Part shown: positions 46,601-56,887 of the stretch, in pieces
Layout: every line of letters begins with the position of its first letter
Position numbering within the stretch: the first letter of the stretch is position 1
Origin: Melastoma dodecandrum
Taxonomy: Eukaryota > Streptophyta > Magnoliopsida > Myrtales > Melastomataceae
Length of the DNA stretch: 64,000 nt
Reading direction: 5' to 3'
NCBI GenBank assembly: GCA_029817715.1
Contig: JARUPY010000397.1
Coordinates: 4,092,001 to 4,156,000, forward strand
Translations under genes and position numbers: made by a program
Notes under the pieces: model-generated
What the model was told of the DNA's origin: nothing
What the model saw: only the letters and a program-made list of their open reading frames with translations
Databases searched by the model: none

Positions 46601-47621
46601 CGATAAAAAATTACATAGAGCATCTGGTCGGATGCACACATCACGTACCTATCAAACATGCTCTGAAGAATGCACCAGTTCAAGGTCCACTCGAGGGTTT
46701 TTGTAAGCATGAGTCGGTGTTCAGTTCTATGGGAATGCACTTTGGCTACAGGACCGGCTCCTGGGAGCCATTGACAGATTGGGAAGGCAAGAACTCCTTT
46801 GTTGAGCATTCCAATCAAGTAGTTCTCTTTCCGCATCAATCGCATGATGATATCATGAGCAGAAAGATATTTCACAATGCACAGTTTCTGGGTGCTCTGC
46901 ACTCGGACAACCTTATCGAGAATGGTTGCCCATGGCATGGACTGTAGTTCATTATCTGTGACATGAAGACTGCAAGAAAGATTTTCTCATGATAAGTCTG
47001 GATATACAAAATACCAAGCAGACATTAACAAGAAACAAGATGGTACCTGTTGTAATAAAAATGCCGGATCTTAAGAGTGTCTTTAAGTTGAGCAAAGAAC
47101 CTTAAGAAGCAGAATACCCAGTAAGTTGAGAAAATCCCAAGATACCCCACAATTATAACTTTTGAGACAGTTAAAGGCGTCAATGGGTGCTGATTGAAAG
47201 CTTCCTTGGCAAGATCACAGGACTTGAGTCCCGACTCCACAGCATCCATTCCACACTTTGCATTTCTGAGTCCATTCCAATCAACATATAACAAGAAGAA
47301 CCCAGAGAAACATATGGTAAAGCCCAAGCTCAGAAGCTCAACAACCCACTTTGTAATTATGCACCAAAGGCCTTTTTCACAGTAGTAGCTATAAAGCCTC
47401 TCAAAGAACAGGTCTAAATCACTGATTGGCTCTAAACTTAAACTTTCCCCATTAAGAAGAGCAGAAGGACTCTCACTCCCTGGACTGGGTATTCTTCCAT
47501 ATCCTGACAGTTCAATCTCAGGAGGGACATCGTTGAGCAATCCAGTAGTGAGGGTAGATTCACGCTGCCATCTCGACTTCAGTGTGTTGAAAGCATTTGC
47601 ACCTCTGAAAATATTTAACAT
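43696..47621 (-). CDS. ATG9: Autophagy protein 9 (ATG9), lipid scramblase
   Basis: ATG9 is the only multispanning membrane protein of the core autophagy machinery. It travels in Golgi-derived vesicles and scrambles lipids while autophagosomes grow. Nine coding exons, read on the minus strand: 47621-47047, 46969-46649, 46427-46205, 45968-45789, 45704-45498, 45121-45044, 44939-44869, 44771-44661 and 44569-43696. They join in frame to 879 codons plus stop, as in other plants. Membrane segments are clear (ELLSLGFTICFSGFFLLYV; KVIIVGYLGIFSTYWVFCFL; VGLSMLLLSPFLVIFMLVYL; FVSGGFVAVLLIIAFL). Family blocks include LKIRHFYYNS, MPWATILDKVV, SRRWSNLSKWIFREYNEVDH and VDEVLVLNPEGTL. The long C-terminal cytosolic tail (last exon) is hydrophilic and variable, as in the family. 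No breaks seen. Confidence 0.96.
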
Positions 47622-49230
47622 CGTGGACGCACACTAGCAGTGGACGATTTCAGCCAATCCATCCCTTAGAAGCTCATATCAGCCCAACAAGGTCCTACAA
47701 AAAGAAATTGGAAGTTATATGCTGATGTTTTATGCTTTCTGCTTAGAAACAGAAAGAGACACCATTTCTAGCTTACATATTAGCTCTCACCGGTTTTTAA
47801 TGATGAACGTCACTGTTAACATGATGATCATCTCACATTAAACATGATATGGGAAAAGAAAGTTCCTTATGTAGGAGGCAAATTAAAAAAAATATATATG
47901 TGCTTGAGATATGCTTTCTATGGCAAGGTTTGTCAGGAGCAACCCATACAGAGAAAATATTATGCCTGCTTCTTCAATGACTACAACTAATATAGGGTAC
48001 CCCATCCAGAAACAGCACCACAAACAGTTATGCTTCCTCCGTCCTCCTTCCAATGAGGACAATCCTCAGTATCCAAACAATCCACTACCAAGCTTGTATA
48101 CCTAAATACAACTTATCCAGAAAACATCTCAGAGGTAAGCCAATTTGGAAGAGGTGAGAGGCCACATGGGCATTTGGCTTCAAGATTCCTCCGTGACAAT
48201 TGAATTTAGTTCTATGATTGCAATAAGTACTTGAAAATCATTTCTGACTAATTTCTAAACCTAACTACCCAAAATCTATTCCATTCAAGCTAATTCGGAG
48301 TGCGTATCGGGGCTACACAAGCAATCAGTATGTGTAAGGTGAGATCTTCTTTTCACTTCTCAAAGACAAGAAGATATTCAGTAAGAATGAAGGGCTAACC
48401 AGGAAGAAAAATTGGATGTAAAACAGAAACTTCTCTGAAAAGAACTGAATCACATTACAACAACAATTACCTTAGCTACCACTGCACTGATGAGTCCAAT
48501 TAAATATTCAATGAGCGATGAGTTATTGCGTGCCCTGTTTCAAGATACTAATGGCAATTCCATTAACTAAACTAAACCATCGCTAATTAAAATAACAAGA
48601 GCCTGACAAATTATCAATCCATGAGTACCTAAACGCCTCGATCAATATCTAAAGAATCCGCCAATGTCCCTCAAATTAACACGAAATATCCTCAAGAAAC
48701 GATCCGTACAACCACAGAAACTACAAACACTTGCCCACACAGCCACCAGCCCATCTCAGACAAAACTCCGACAATCCCCAAAACGAACAAACTACTTCTC
48801 GCCAGCTACAAAAACCAACCAACCATCCCAATACTAAAAAAATAAAAAAACCATAACAGCAAGCAATTCCAATCATCCGAGTTACCTGCTCACCGAATGG
48901 GAAAGCAAAGCCCAGGCCTTTATTCGCCCAAAACCCGAGGAAACGAAGAGCCGGACCAGCCGCCGCAACCGAATCACCGGCCGACGGAATCGCAGACGAC
49001 AATTTATTTGCAGAAAGGTCCGGACTTCACGGGAGAAAAGGGGAAGGTGGGGAATAGTTGGGGAAGAAGGGATTGATGAAGGGGTTTGTGGGGTTGGGGG
49101 GGGAATTGGAGGAAGGGTTGTCGATGAAGTGGGAAGAAGAGGAAGAGACGGATGAAGGGAGAAGGAGATGGATGAAGTGGAAGAAAAGAGGTCTTCGTGT
49201 TTTGGTTGCGTGTAAGAAAATTGGGCGAAG
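47622..49230 (-). promoter_or_regulatory. ATG9 5' untranslated region with a leader intron
   Basis: Upstream of the ATG9 start, a good acceptor (TTTTTGTAG/GACC, at about 47695) lies before the start codon. A matching donor (GAGCAG/GTAACT) lies at about 48886. A leader intron of about 1.2 kb is therefore likely, with a first non-coding exon at about 48887-49200. An open frame there starts with TTG rather than ATG, so I do not call it coding. Confidence 0.5.
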
Positions 49231-51240
49231 TTCAAAAAATACACTTTTATTTCCTTTCTTATTTTTATAAGTTTTATTTGAAGATTTCATATGAGTAAAA
49301 ATTACTCCTCGAAGAGACACGTGTCAACTTTAGAAGCAAAAGAATATTATATTGAGATTTATTTAGGATTTTTTTTTGTGAGAATTCGATTTTTACGATC
49401 AGAGGCAATCGTCGGGAATTCCGTCGAGGTCCTTAAAAAGGAAGTTATCGGAATAGATTTCTAATTAAGTATTTTGATTTGGTTTCGTGTTCATCTTTTC
49501 AGGAGCAAACTTACGTGCTATCCATAACAGTACTAATAGCTTTTTAAAAAATTAAATGTTAATCGGAAAATAAAATAATATAAATAATTTCAAAATTAGT
49601 TAATGGTGGTATGTTAATTAACTTTTAAAGAGGATAGGAAATCGGCTTCGTAGGACGATTTCCATCTCTCCTTAGTCGATTTTCCCTAAATTAGCTCCAA
49701 AAATAAATTTCAATTCGATAAATTTAAAATTATATACTTTATTTTGAAAAATATTTTCTCGACTAACGAACAAAATTTGAAGTCCGACTAAGGAGAGATG
49801 GCATCGTGATTTAGGGGGTTGTTGTTGGGCTATTCTCTCTTATATGTACGAGAGCGCCTTAAGCCCGTATTTTTTTATACGGATGAAGCCCGAAGCCCAT
49901 CATGTCCTCAATGGATCATCTAGTGTTGATTCAAATGACAAGTTAAGAGAAAAACGCGGCCAAGGTGAGGAGGGGGATACAACCGAAGAAGGAGATTCCC
50001 AGACTTCCAACATAGCTCCGTTTCATCCTGCGCGATGTCACTAAATCGGGAGCTAACCTATATCGCACCGTGTAATTTCATGAAATTTTGAGGGAATATT
50101 CCCGACTTGATATTCTTTATTTTGAAGGAGGACTTATGGGAGTCTTCTAGCCAGTGATTTTGCGGTATTTTCGATACTGCCGAATTTGGCGTCATCGATT
50201 TCGACTTCTCTTCGTGTATTAAGCGTAGTGATTTGGTTATCCTTGCGTGAGAAGAACACTTGTGTACCCACTTTATTAGTGACTTTGTGGAAGTTTTGGT
50301 GGTGCCTTGTGCCATAATTTTACTCCTCACATTAGAAAGGTTTTCATGTTAAATTACGAGGTTGTTATTTGCTGTCATTTATTAGTTTCCGTTACGAGTA
50401 TTATGCTCTAGCCTTGAAAAAGACATTCGATGAATTCCGAGGTTTGGTTAGTCAATCATTTTCAAGGAGGCTGGTGATGATGGCCACCAGGAGGAAGAGG
50501 AGGGCATAAAGAGTGGGGCGACTCGGGTTGAGGTCGCGGGGGAGGCTCCCCTGGTTCGAGTTCGAAAGAAGAAGGGTATAAACCTCACCAAATTACCTTT
50601 ATTTGTACAAATCACTGCCGTCGCCACCACCCTTAACACCAGAACGCATTCCATTGACACTCTCCAAACATTAATTAATCCCAGTTTAATTATTAGTTTA
50701 GACACTTGATAATTCAATTCACCCCCTGAATAATTAGAAAAACCAACTTGCTTCGACTAAATTAACTCCACTGTAATTAATTACGCTTGATACTCGACTC
50801 AAACTATAATTTACACATGAAATCAAAATGTATGACGATGCCTTCAAAGTGGAACTGTCTTAAAGGAGGGACATTAGTGAGTCCATTAAAATTCCTATCC
50901 AGCAAAAACTATGGGTTTGTTGTAAATGTCAGTCAGTCGTAATCACGTTATCAATTAGGGGCGTGCAGTTCCGGGTCAGGGCGGATATCGCCTAGAGTAC
51001 CTAAGAACGTACCCCAAGGATTGTTGGTTCCAAATTAATTCTTCACACTTACGTAATCGGAATTTATATCAATTATTAAAGGTGAAATTATATTCCTCCT
51101 TTTTTTTCTTTTCTTTTTGCTTTACTTTCTGATTCCCAAATTTCGTTATCCTGCAACATTGAACAAAATAGGCTTCTTAGGAAATTTGTCCCAGATAGAT
51201 TCCGAGAGGGGTATTTTATTATTAAAAAAAAAAAAGAGGA
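49231..51240. other. Intergenic, no gene recognised
   Basis: AT-rich sequence with a small inverted-repeat element at 49662-49801. Short ORFs at 50058-50330 and 50448-50717 (both minus) have no family resemblance. Confidence 0.5.
49662..49801. mobile_element. Small inverted-repeat element (MITE-like)
   Basis: CCATCTCTCCTTAGTCG at 49662-49678 is the exact reverse complement of 49785-49801. The 140-bp unit has an AT-rich interior. No target duplication is evident, so a MITE is possible but unproven. Confidence 0.5.
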
Positions 51241-51760
51241 GGGATAATTATGGAATTTCGCATGGGGAGTTCTTCCGCCACGTGTAAGTCCCAGATGCAG
51301 GAAAACCAGTCCCATCTTCCCGAAACGTGTCGAGTCCACGTACAGTGTTATCAGCTAATTCCATTTCGCAAGAGGCTATAAATACGACCCTCCCTTTAAT
51401 TTCTGGCCCTCTCGCCTAACTCTCGACTGTCCCTTTGCTCAACCCACACTCAAACCTCCCCTTTCACGGAAGCCCTGCCCCCCAAGGGCGGGATCGGCTC
51501 CGGAGGAAGCCGTCCGTTGTCATCGCCGGCGATCGGTTTTGGCTCCGGTTCCTGCTGCGACTCGGTCCCCACGGAGACCCGAATGAGTTGATGATGGCTC
51601 GCGAGCGCTTTGATCATCTCTGCTGAAGTGGCTTTCTGGAATTTTGATCGCATTTGTCGACGTGGACCTGGTGGCTTCCTTTTTGAAGTTTTGGAAGTAC
51701 GTTGGTGGTTTTGTGGAGGTAAAACGGTTAGTTTTTTCTTGCTTCGAGGAGGTTTTGGGG
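51241..51760 (+). promoter_or_regulatory. Promoter and leader of the DUF506 gene, with G-box and TATA
   Basis: CCACGTGT (G-box/ABRE core at 51279-51284) lies about 95 bp before a TATA box, CTATAAATA (51376-51384). Transcription should start near 51410. An upstream in-frame start in the leader (51644) would add residues unlike the family, so the later ATG is preferred. Confidence 0.55.
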
Positions 51761-53025
51761 ATGAAGATCCAGCCGGTTGATTTCGAGGCCGGAGACGGGG
51801 AGACGAAGCCAGCGGCAGCAAAATCTAGGCTGAAGCGGATCCTCGAGAGGCAGTTCACAAGCATGCTGAGGATTCCCTCCCTGGATAGATTGCCTTCCGT
51901 CGAGAAGGTCTCCTGTGGCGAGGGCGAGGATATGGTCAACCTCGAACCGAGCTGGGTGTTTCTGAGGAAGATGGTCCGGAATTACCTCGAGGAGTGTAAC
52001 TGCGATAAGAATCCCATGCCGGCCAGGTGCGGCGGGAGGAACCGCTGCAACTGCTTTAATGGAAACGGTTCGTTGCTTCTGCGGGTATGGTAACAAGAAC
52101 AGTGAGCGCAAGTGTGACCTCGGGATCCTCAAGGTAAATGATGTCTATTAGACCTGACAAACTTAGAATAACGTGGACACTGAACACCGGTTGTGACGAG
52201 GATAAGCATTTGGTACAAATAGGATCTGGTGCGTTGTTCGTCTGCCGATGAGAGGAATCTGTTGGAGGATGTGGCTCGAACCGTGGAGAAACAGAGGGCA
52301 TGCAAGTTGAAGGATCTCTTTCAGGCATCTCGTCTCCTGGGTATCGTCGATGAATTGGTCGCCATAGGCTATGACGCCTCTGGGCACAAGTGCTGCTGGG
52401 AGAAGTCACTCTCGACCCCTGCTGGTACACTTAACTGATACAACTTTAAAATGGCTCGCCGTATATTGATTGCCAGTCTTTTTCTTAATGTATGCAACAA
52501 TTGAATATCATCATCCTTGATGTACATAGCATGTTGCACTCGCATCGGCTGGTTTTCTAGGAATAGGATAGCAATTTTACGCCAATAAAGTTGGTGACTG
52601 CGTGTCCAATGTTGGCAGGGGAATACAAGTCCATTAGTATTGTGATCCAAGGGGAGCAGATCGTGGTGGACGTTGACTTCCGTTCGCAGTTCAAAATAGC
52701 CAGGCCTACCAAGAAGTACAAATCCATCCTGAGTTCCCAGCCAGCGATCTTCATGGGAAAAGAAGAGCGGCTGGGGAAGATCATCGCCATCGTGTCGGGG
52801 GCGACCAAGCAGAGTCTCAAGAAGAGGGGGTTGTCCATTCCCCCATGGAGGAAAATCGAGTACATTCGGGCTAAATGGCTTTTCAACCCTCTTTCCCGCC
52901 TGTTTCCTTCAGAGGAAAAAACCTGCGAGGTAACCGAACGAGGTCACGGCGAGTTTTCCGACCGTCCCCTGCTTATTTTCCCAGAAGCGAAGCCCAAGGT
53001 GTGCAGATGGGGGTGGGGAGGGTGA
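51761..53025 (+). CDS. DUF506 family protein (PDDEXK-like, function unknown)
   Basis: Plant-specific family with a predicted nuclease-like fold; biochemical role unknown, some members respond to stress and calmodulin. Exons 51761-52084, 52223-52424 and 52619-53025 join in frame to 310 codons plus stop. Family blocks are MKIQPVDFEAG, RNRCNCFNGN, SSADERNLLEDVARTVEK, GEYKSISIVIQGEQIVVDVD with FRSQFKIARPTKKYK, and GLSIPPWRKIEYIRAKWLF near the C-terminus. The start matches the family MKIQP N-terminus. Between NCFNGN and the SSADERN block, most relatives have an acidic serine-rich linker; here only a few residues remain, if the donor at 52085 (GG/GTATGG) is right. If another donor is used, a stop would follow, so this junction is the weak point of the model. 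Confidence 0.85.
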
Positions 53026-53691
53026 GTGGCCTGACCTCTGTGATCGAGGCCTAAGCACACATATACATCAAAACTAATGAAGTAGTAGTAGTGGTGGTAA
53101 AGAGTAATACGACGGAGTTTGGGGAGCTCTGCTTTTTGAATATGACTTCCCCCACCTCGTTTTTTCTGGTGTACAGTGGAGTATCAAGGCGGGAGGATCG
53201 GTTGCTTTGCAAAGGTCCTTCTGGGTGGACGACTCCCATTTGGGTGAAATGGGTCCTTTGCCTTCCTTTTTGTACTAATGTTAGTGTATAAAAAAAATGC
53301 CATCTTTGATACGGCGTTTTCGGGTGAATGCTGTTATGGATTAGTTAGGTGTGGTTAGCTCCCAAACGCGTGTCGAGATGCCCACCCTTTTTGGACTGAT
53401 TAGCTTTTTCGCTCTGACACGAGTGAACAAGCTGATTTGGGTCTCTAGCGTGACTGTGAGACAATGGTGGGCACTGGGCTCCCTATTTCAATTTGGTCTG
53501 GAGTGACCTCTTCTATTTGTCCCAATCGCAATTAAGGACTAAGCATTGTTCTGCCATTGTTAATTTAAAACAAACACGGCCGATAATCCACACATTAGCC
53601 TTTAAGAAACAAAGGACCCCAACAAGAAAATCTTTGTTGGGCAATAATGTTACACACCGGATGGGGCAAGAAGATGCACGAAGCCGGAACC
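53026..53691. other. Convergent 3' ends of DUF506 gene and bZIP gene
   Basis: No gene is seen here. It should hold the 3' untranslated regions of the plus-strand DUF506 gene and the minus-strand bZIP gene. Confidence 0.5.
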
Positions 53692-56510
53692 TCACTTGTG
53701 TTCAGGATCTGCATCTGCATAGGGTCGAGGGCAGCCCGAGTTCCACCCGGTAAGTGTCCCTGCACCGCTGTTGTGATTATTACCGGCTGCCTGCGTCGGA
53801 TCATTACTCAGGAAGGTGTCACTGAGTCCGGGATGATGTGAGTTCATGCCGTTGCTCATGTTTGGATCCACAGGGTGGAAGAAGTGGTTGCTGTTGATGT
53901 TGGCCGACATGGCTGGAGCTCTATCAGCAAACGAGTCGATAGGAGGACTGATGAATGGGACGTCTGCGCTTGATAAATTGGACATGGCCAGCAGAAGCGG
54001 GTTTATTCCAGTCGCGTGCTTGACGGTTTCCTCAGCCATTTTTACCTGGAAAAGAGAGGTTGATTTTACGAAATGTGGGATAAATATCAGAGAAGAATTT
54101 TGGCTTAAACAACTCATTGCTTTCCATATTCTGGACTCAACCATCTAGTTTCCTAACTCTGGGAGGAAAGGTAAAAAAGATATGCAGGGAACCTTGGCTC
54201 GCAGGGTTTCAATGTCAGCTTTTAAAATCCGATTGTCAACGGATGCTTCATCATACTTATGGTTCATTTCTGTTAGTCGTTTCAGTAAGGTTGTATGCTC
54301 CGTCTTCAGCTGACCAACCTGTACAAGTAGCAACTAAAATGTCACACCCAATGATCTTCACCTGGAGTATCTGAAGATATGACCCAGAGAAACTATGCAC
54401 CTGCGTTTCTAGTTCATTCATGTGGTCCTGTTTTCTCCTTCTAGAACGTCTCGCCGACTCCCGGTTCGACTGCATTCTGTGGAACCATCAAGAAATCAAT
54501 CGACTAAAATAACATCTATTTTGGCTTGAGTCCTCTTTGTTTATGAGATTTGGCTGATTAACCGGACACAACGATTGAAGCATATATGTGTTTCTAGACC
54601 CTATTCCTTAAGGAAATATCCCAGGAAGTATGGAGGAGACAGGCCAAACTTTGAACATGTATCCTAAAACAAATCTAGCCAGATGAAGCATCTAGTTCAG
54701 GATACAATGTTAGGCTAAATAAGAGAATTATGATGTTACCTTCTAATTCGCCTCTCTTCAGCAGGATCCTTGTTTGTTGTTGTTCCCGTGTCACCTTCAA
54801 GCTCATCATCATCTGAATCTTCCCTCGAAGAATCACTTGTTGCTTGCTTGACTTGTATGCTGGGATTCTTTTGTATTATAGGTGCCACCATGGGGACGGG
54901 GGGTCCACTGCTAGCTGAATGTTGTGTCACGGAAGCACCAAGCATGGAATCTGCAATTTCTTCCACAATTGATAAACAAGAGGCAAATATGCCTCAATTA
55001 AGGATTTTTTGAACAAATAGATCACATGTATCTAAACAAGTTTATTAGAGCTCAATTTGATAGAAAATTTTCCAAATATAAGAACCTGTATTGTCCATAT
55101 CGTTTTGATAAAGTTAAAAAGATTCAGACGATGTTTCATTTTGAATGCTTATGGATTTACGTCAATATGACATTCCACTGCTCTAATAGCCCATGTTTGC
55201 TGCATTTCAGGTCAATGTACATGAGCATGAACCTTGATGTAACTATAAAGCTCCACCAAATTCAAGCATATTTTTCTTTTTTTGGAAGGATAAATTTGCA
55301 TACGCGAACCCTGATCCTTCCTTCTCCTCAACTGTACTAGTCTACTAGCTCTGACCAACAAGAACATGTACTTTCCATAAGATTCTATCAGCTAAGCTAG
55401 CATGATTTCTTGGTACTATGCACAGGTTTGGATGCCAAGCAGGAAAAAAAAAGCCAATGGTAACAGCTCTCTAAATTATTTGATTGCACATAGGAATGCA
55501 CAAAATCTCTGGAACCCTGTCCATAAAGTTAGGGAAAGATTTGCATATCTCATAACCCACAGCTTCAGGAGGTGACAACACATGATTAAACAGTTCGAAT
55601 TCAACAACTAAGTATGCCGTGAGTCCAACTTGCAATCAAGCTTGTTATCATCAAGGAAGTCCCCAGAAAGTTTCGGTTACCATCCTCAAAAATTTTGCAG
55701 CACAAAAATCACCATCAGTTGGGGGTATTAATCATAAGAATTACCACTAGCTGCAATAGTCAGGGGTGAAGGCACCAAAACTTGTGGTCGGCTCTCAGAG
55801 AAACAAACCGAATTTCCAGCATTTACAGCTGATTCCTGTAAAGGAACAAAGAAGTAGTCAATGAAATTCAAACAAATTTCGTCCAAGACTAGTGGACCAA
55901 AGCTACCAACGCAAATGATGAGAAAACACAAAACTCGATCTCATAAAAAACAGAGAGAAGGATCAATCGCGATATCTGATATCCGATTATTGTCAGGTGG
56001 CACAGCATATTATGAAAAAAACGTCGAACACTCGAAGTGAACTGAAAAACCCCAAAATCAAAGCCAATCAGCTCAATTTTCCCAATACATCAACAATCTT
56101 CTATAGCGCCCGTGAAAGAATCCAATTTCACCACAAACAAAAACCAAAACAGAATCTCGACATCAGAAATCCAACCGCCAGTGAAGCGAGATGCATACCC
56201 TAGAACGCGCGAAGGCGGCGCAGGCAAGATCAAGCCGGTTCTTGAGGTAGGCATGGCGCTCCTCCGGGTCGATCGGAGGAGCAACGGCGGCCAACGATGG
56301 ATCCGAGCTGCGGTCCCCGAACACCTGGCCGGCGACCTCCTCGAGCCGCTTCGGAGTGGGCGAGGACGACGATACCTCCTCCAACAACTTGTGCAGTGCC
56401 CACTCCGACTGGCTCCGCCCAAGTAGCACCTCTCCCGACTCATCCGCAGCAGCCGCCGCTGCGACGAAGAACGAATCGTCGATCTCGTCGGCAGAGAACA
56501 CCGAGTTCAT
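53692..56510 (-). CDS. Group C bZIP transcription factor (CPRF2/Opaque2-like)
   Basis: Nuclear factor that binds ACGT-core DNA, often as a heterodimer with group S1 bZIPs in energy and amino-acid signalling. Six exons, read on the minus strand: 56510-56199, 55835-55745, 54950-54740, 54476-54401, 54318-54193 and 54045-53692. They join in frame to 389 codons plus stop. The basic region [20 protein letters not shown] runs over the exon 3/4 junction. A long leucine zipper follows ([17 protein letters not shown] and onward), ending with [10 protein letters not shown], typical of group C. The N-terminus has [12 protein letters not shown], a conserved block of the group, and an acidic [16 protein letters not shown] lies before the basic region. 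Head-to-head with the bHLH gene at 56888, 377 bp between the starts. Confidence 0.93.
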
Positions 56511-56887
56511 CGCTCCGGGCAGCCGGCGAGCTCAGCTTCAGTACCTCTGGGGTGGGGTTGGGGGCTTGGGGGAGCAGTTGGGGCTTGGGCTTTAATCAAG
56601 TGCGATAAGGCCTTTGGGATCTTCCAACGAGGACGCGATTGGACACGTGTACGGTTAGATTCCTCTATAAAGGAACAACAACGAAAAGCAAATTACCCCT
56701 GGCTTTCCCCTTCCTCCTCTTCCTACTCTTTCCTCTCCTTCCACAGTTTCCCTCCATTTCTACCCGAAAAGCTCCCGCCTTTACCTTCTCCTCGTCTTCT
56801 CCCAATCCTTTCCAACAAACCCACTTCGCCTCGCTTCCCCTTTTCTTTCACCGTCGTCTGTCCCCGACGCATGCCCTTACACCCGGC
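56511..56887. promoter_or_regulatory. Bidirectional promoter between bZIP and bHLH genes, with a G-box
   Basis: The two starts are 377 bp apart and face away from each other. ACACGTGT, a palindromic G-box (core 56644-56649), lies inside. Both bZIP and bHLH proteins bind G-boxes. A TATA box for the bHLH side, CTATAAAG, is at 56664-56671. It lies downstream of the ATG at 56639, so that ATG is not likely to be transcribed and translated. Confidence 0.6.

Noticed and set aside
48887..49002. Open frame upstream of ATG9, a possible extra N-terminus
   Set aside because: It begins with TTG, not ATG, and splice signals fit a non-coding first exon.
56639..56887. Upstream in-frame ATG extending the bHLH protein by 83 residues
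   Set aside because: A good TATA box lies downstream of it (56664-56671), and family N-termini match the ATG at 56888.
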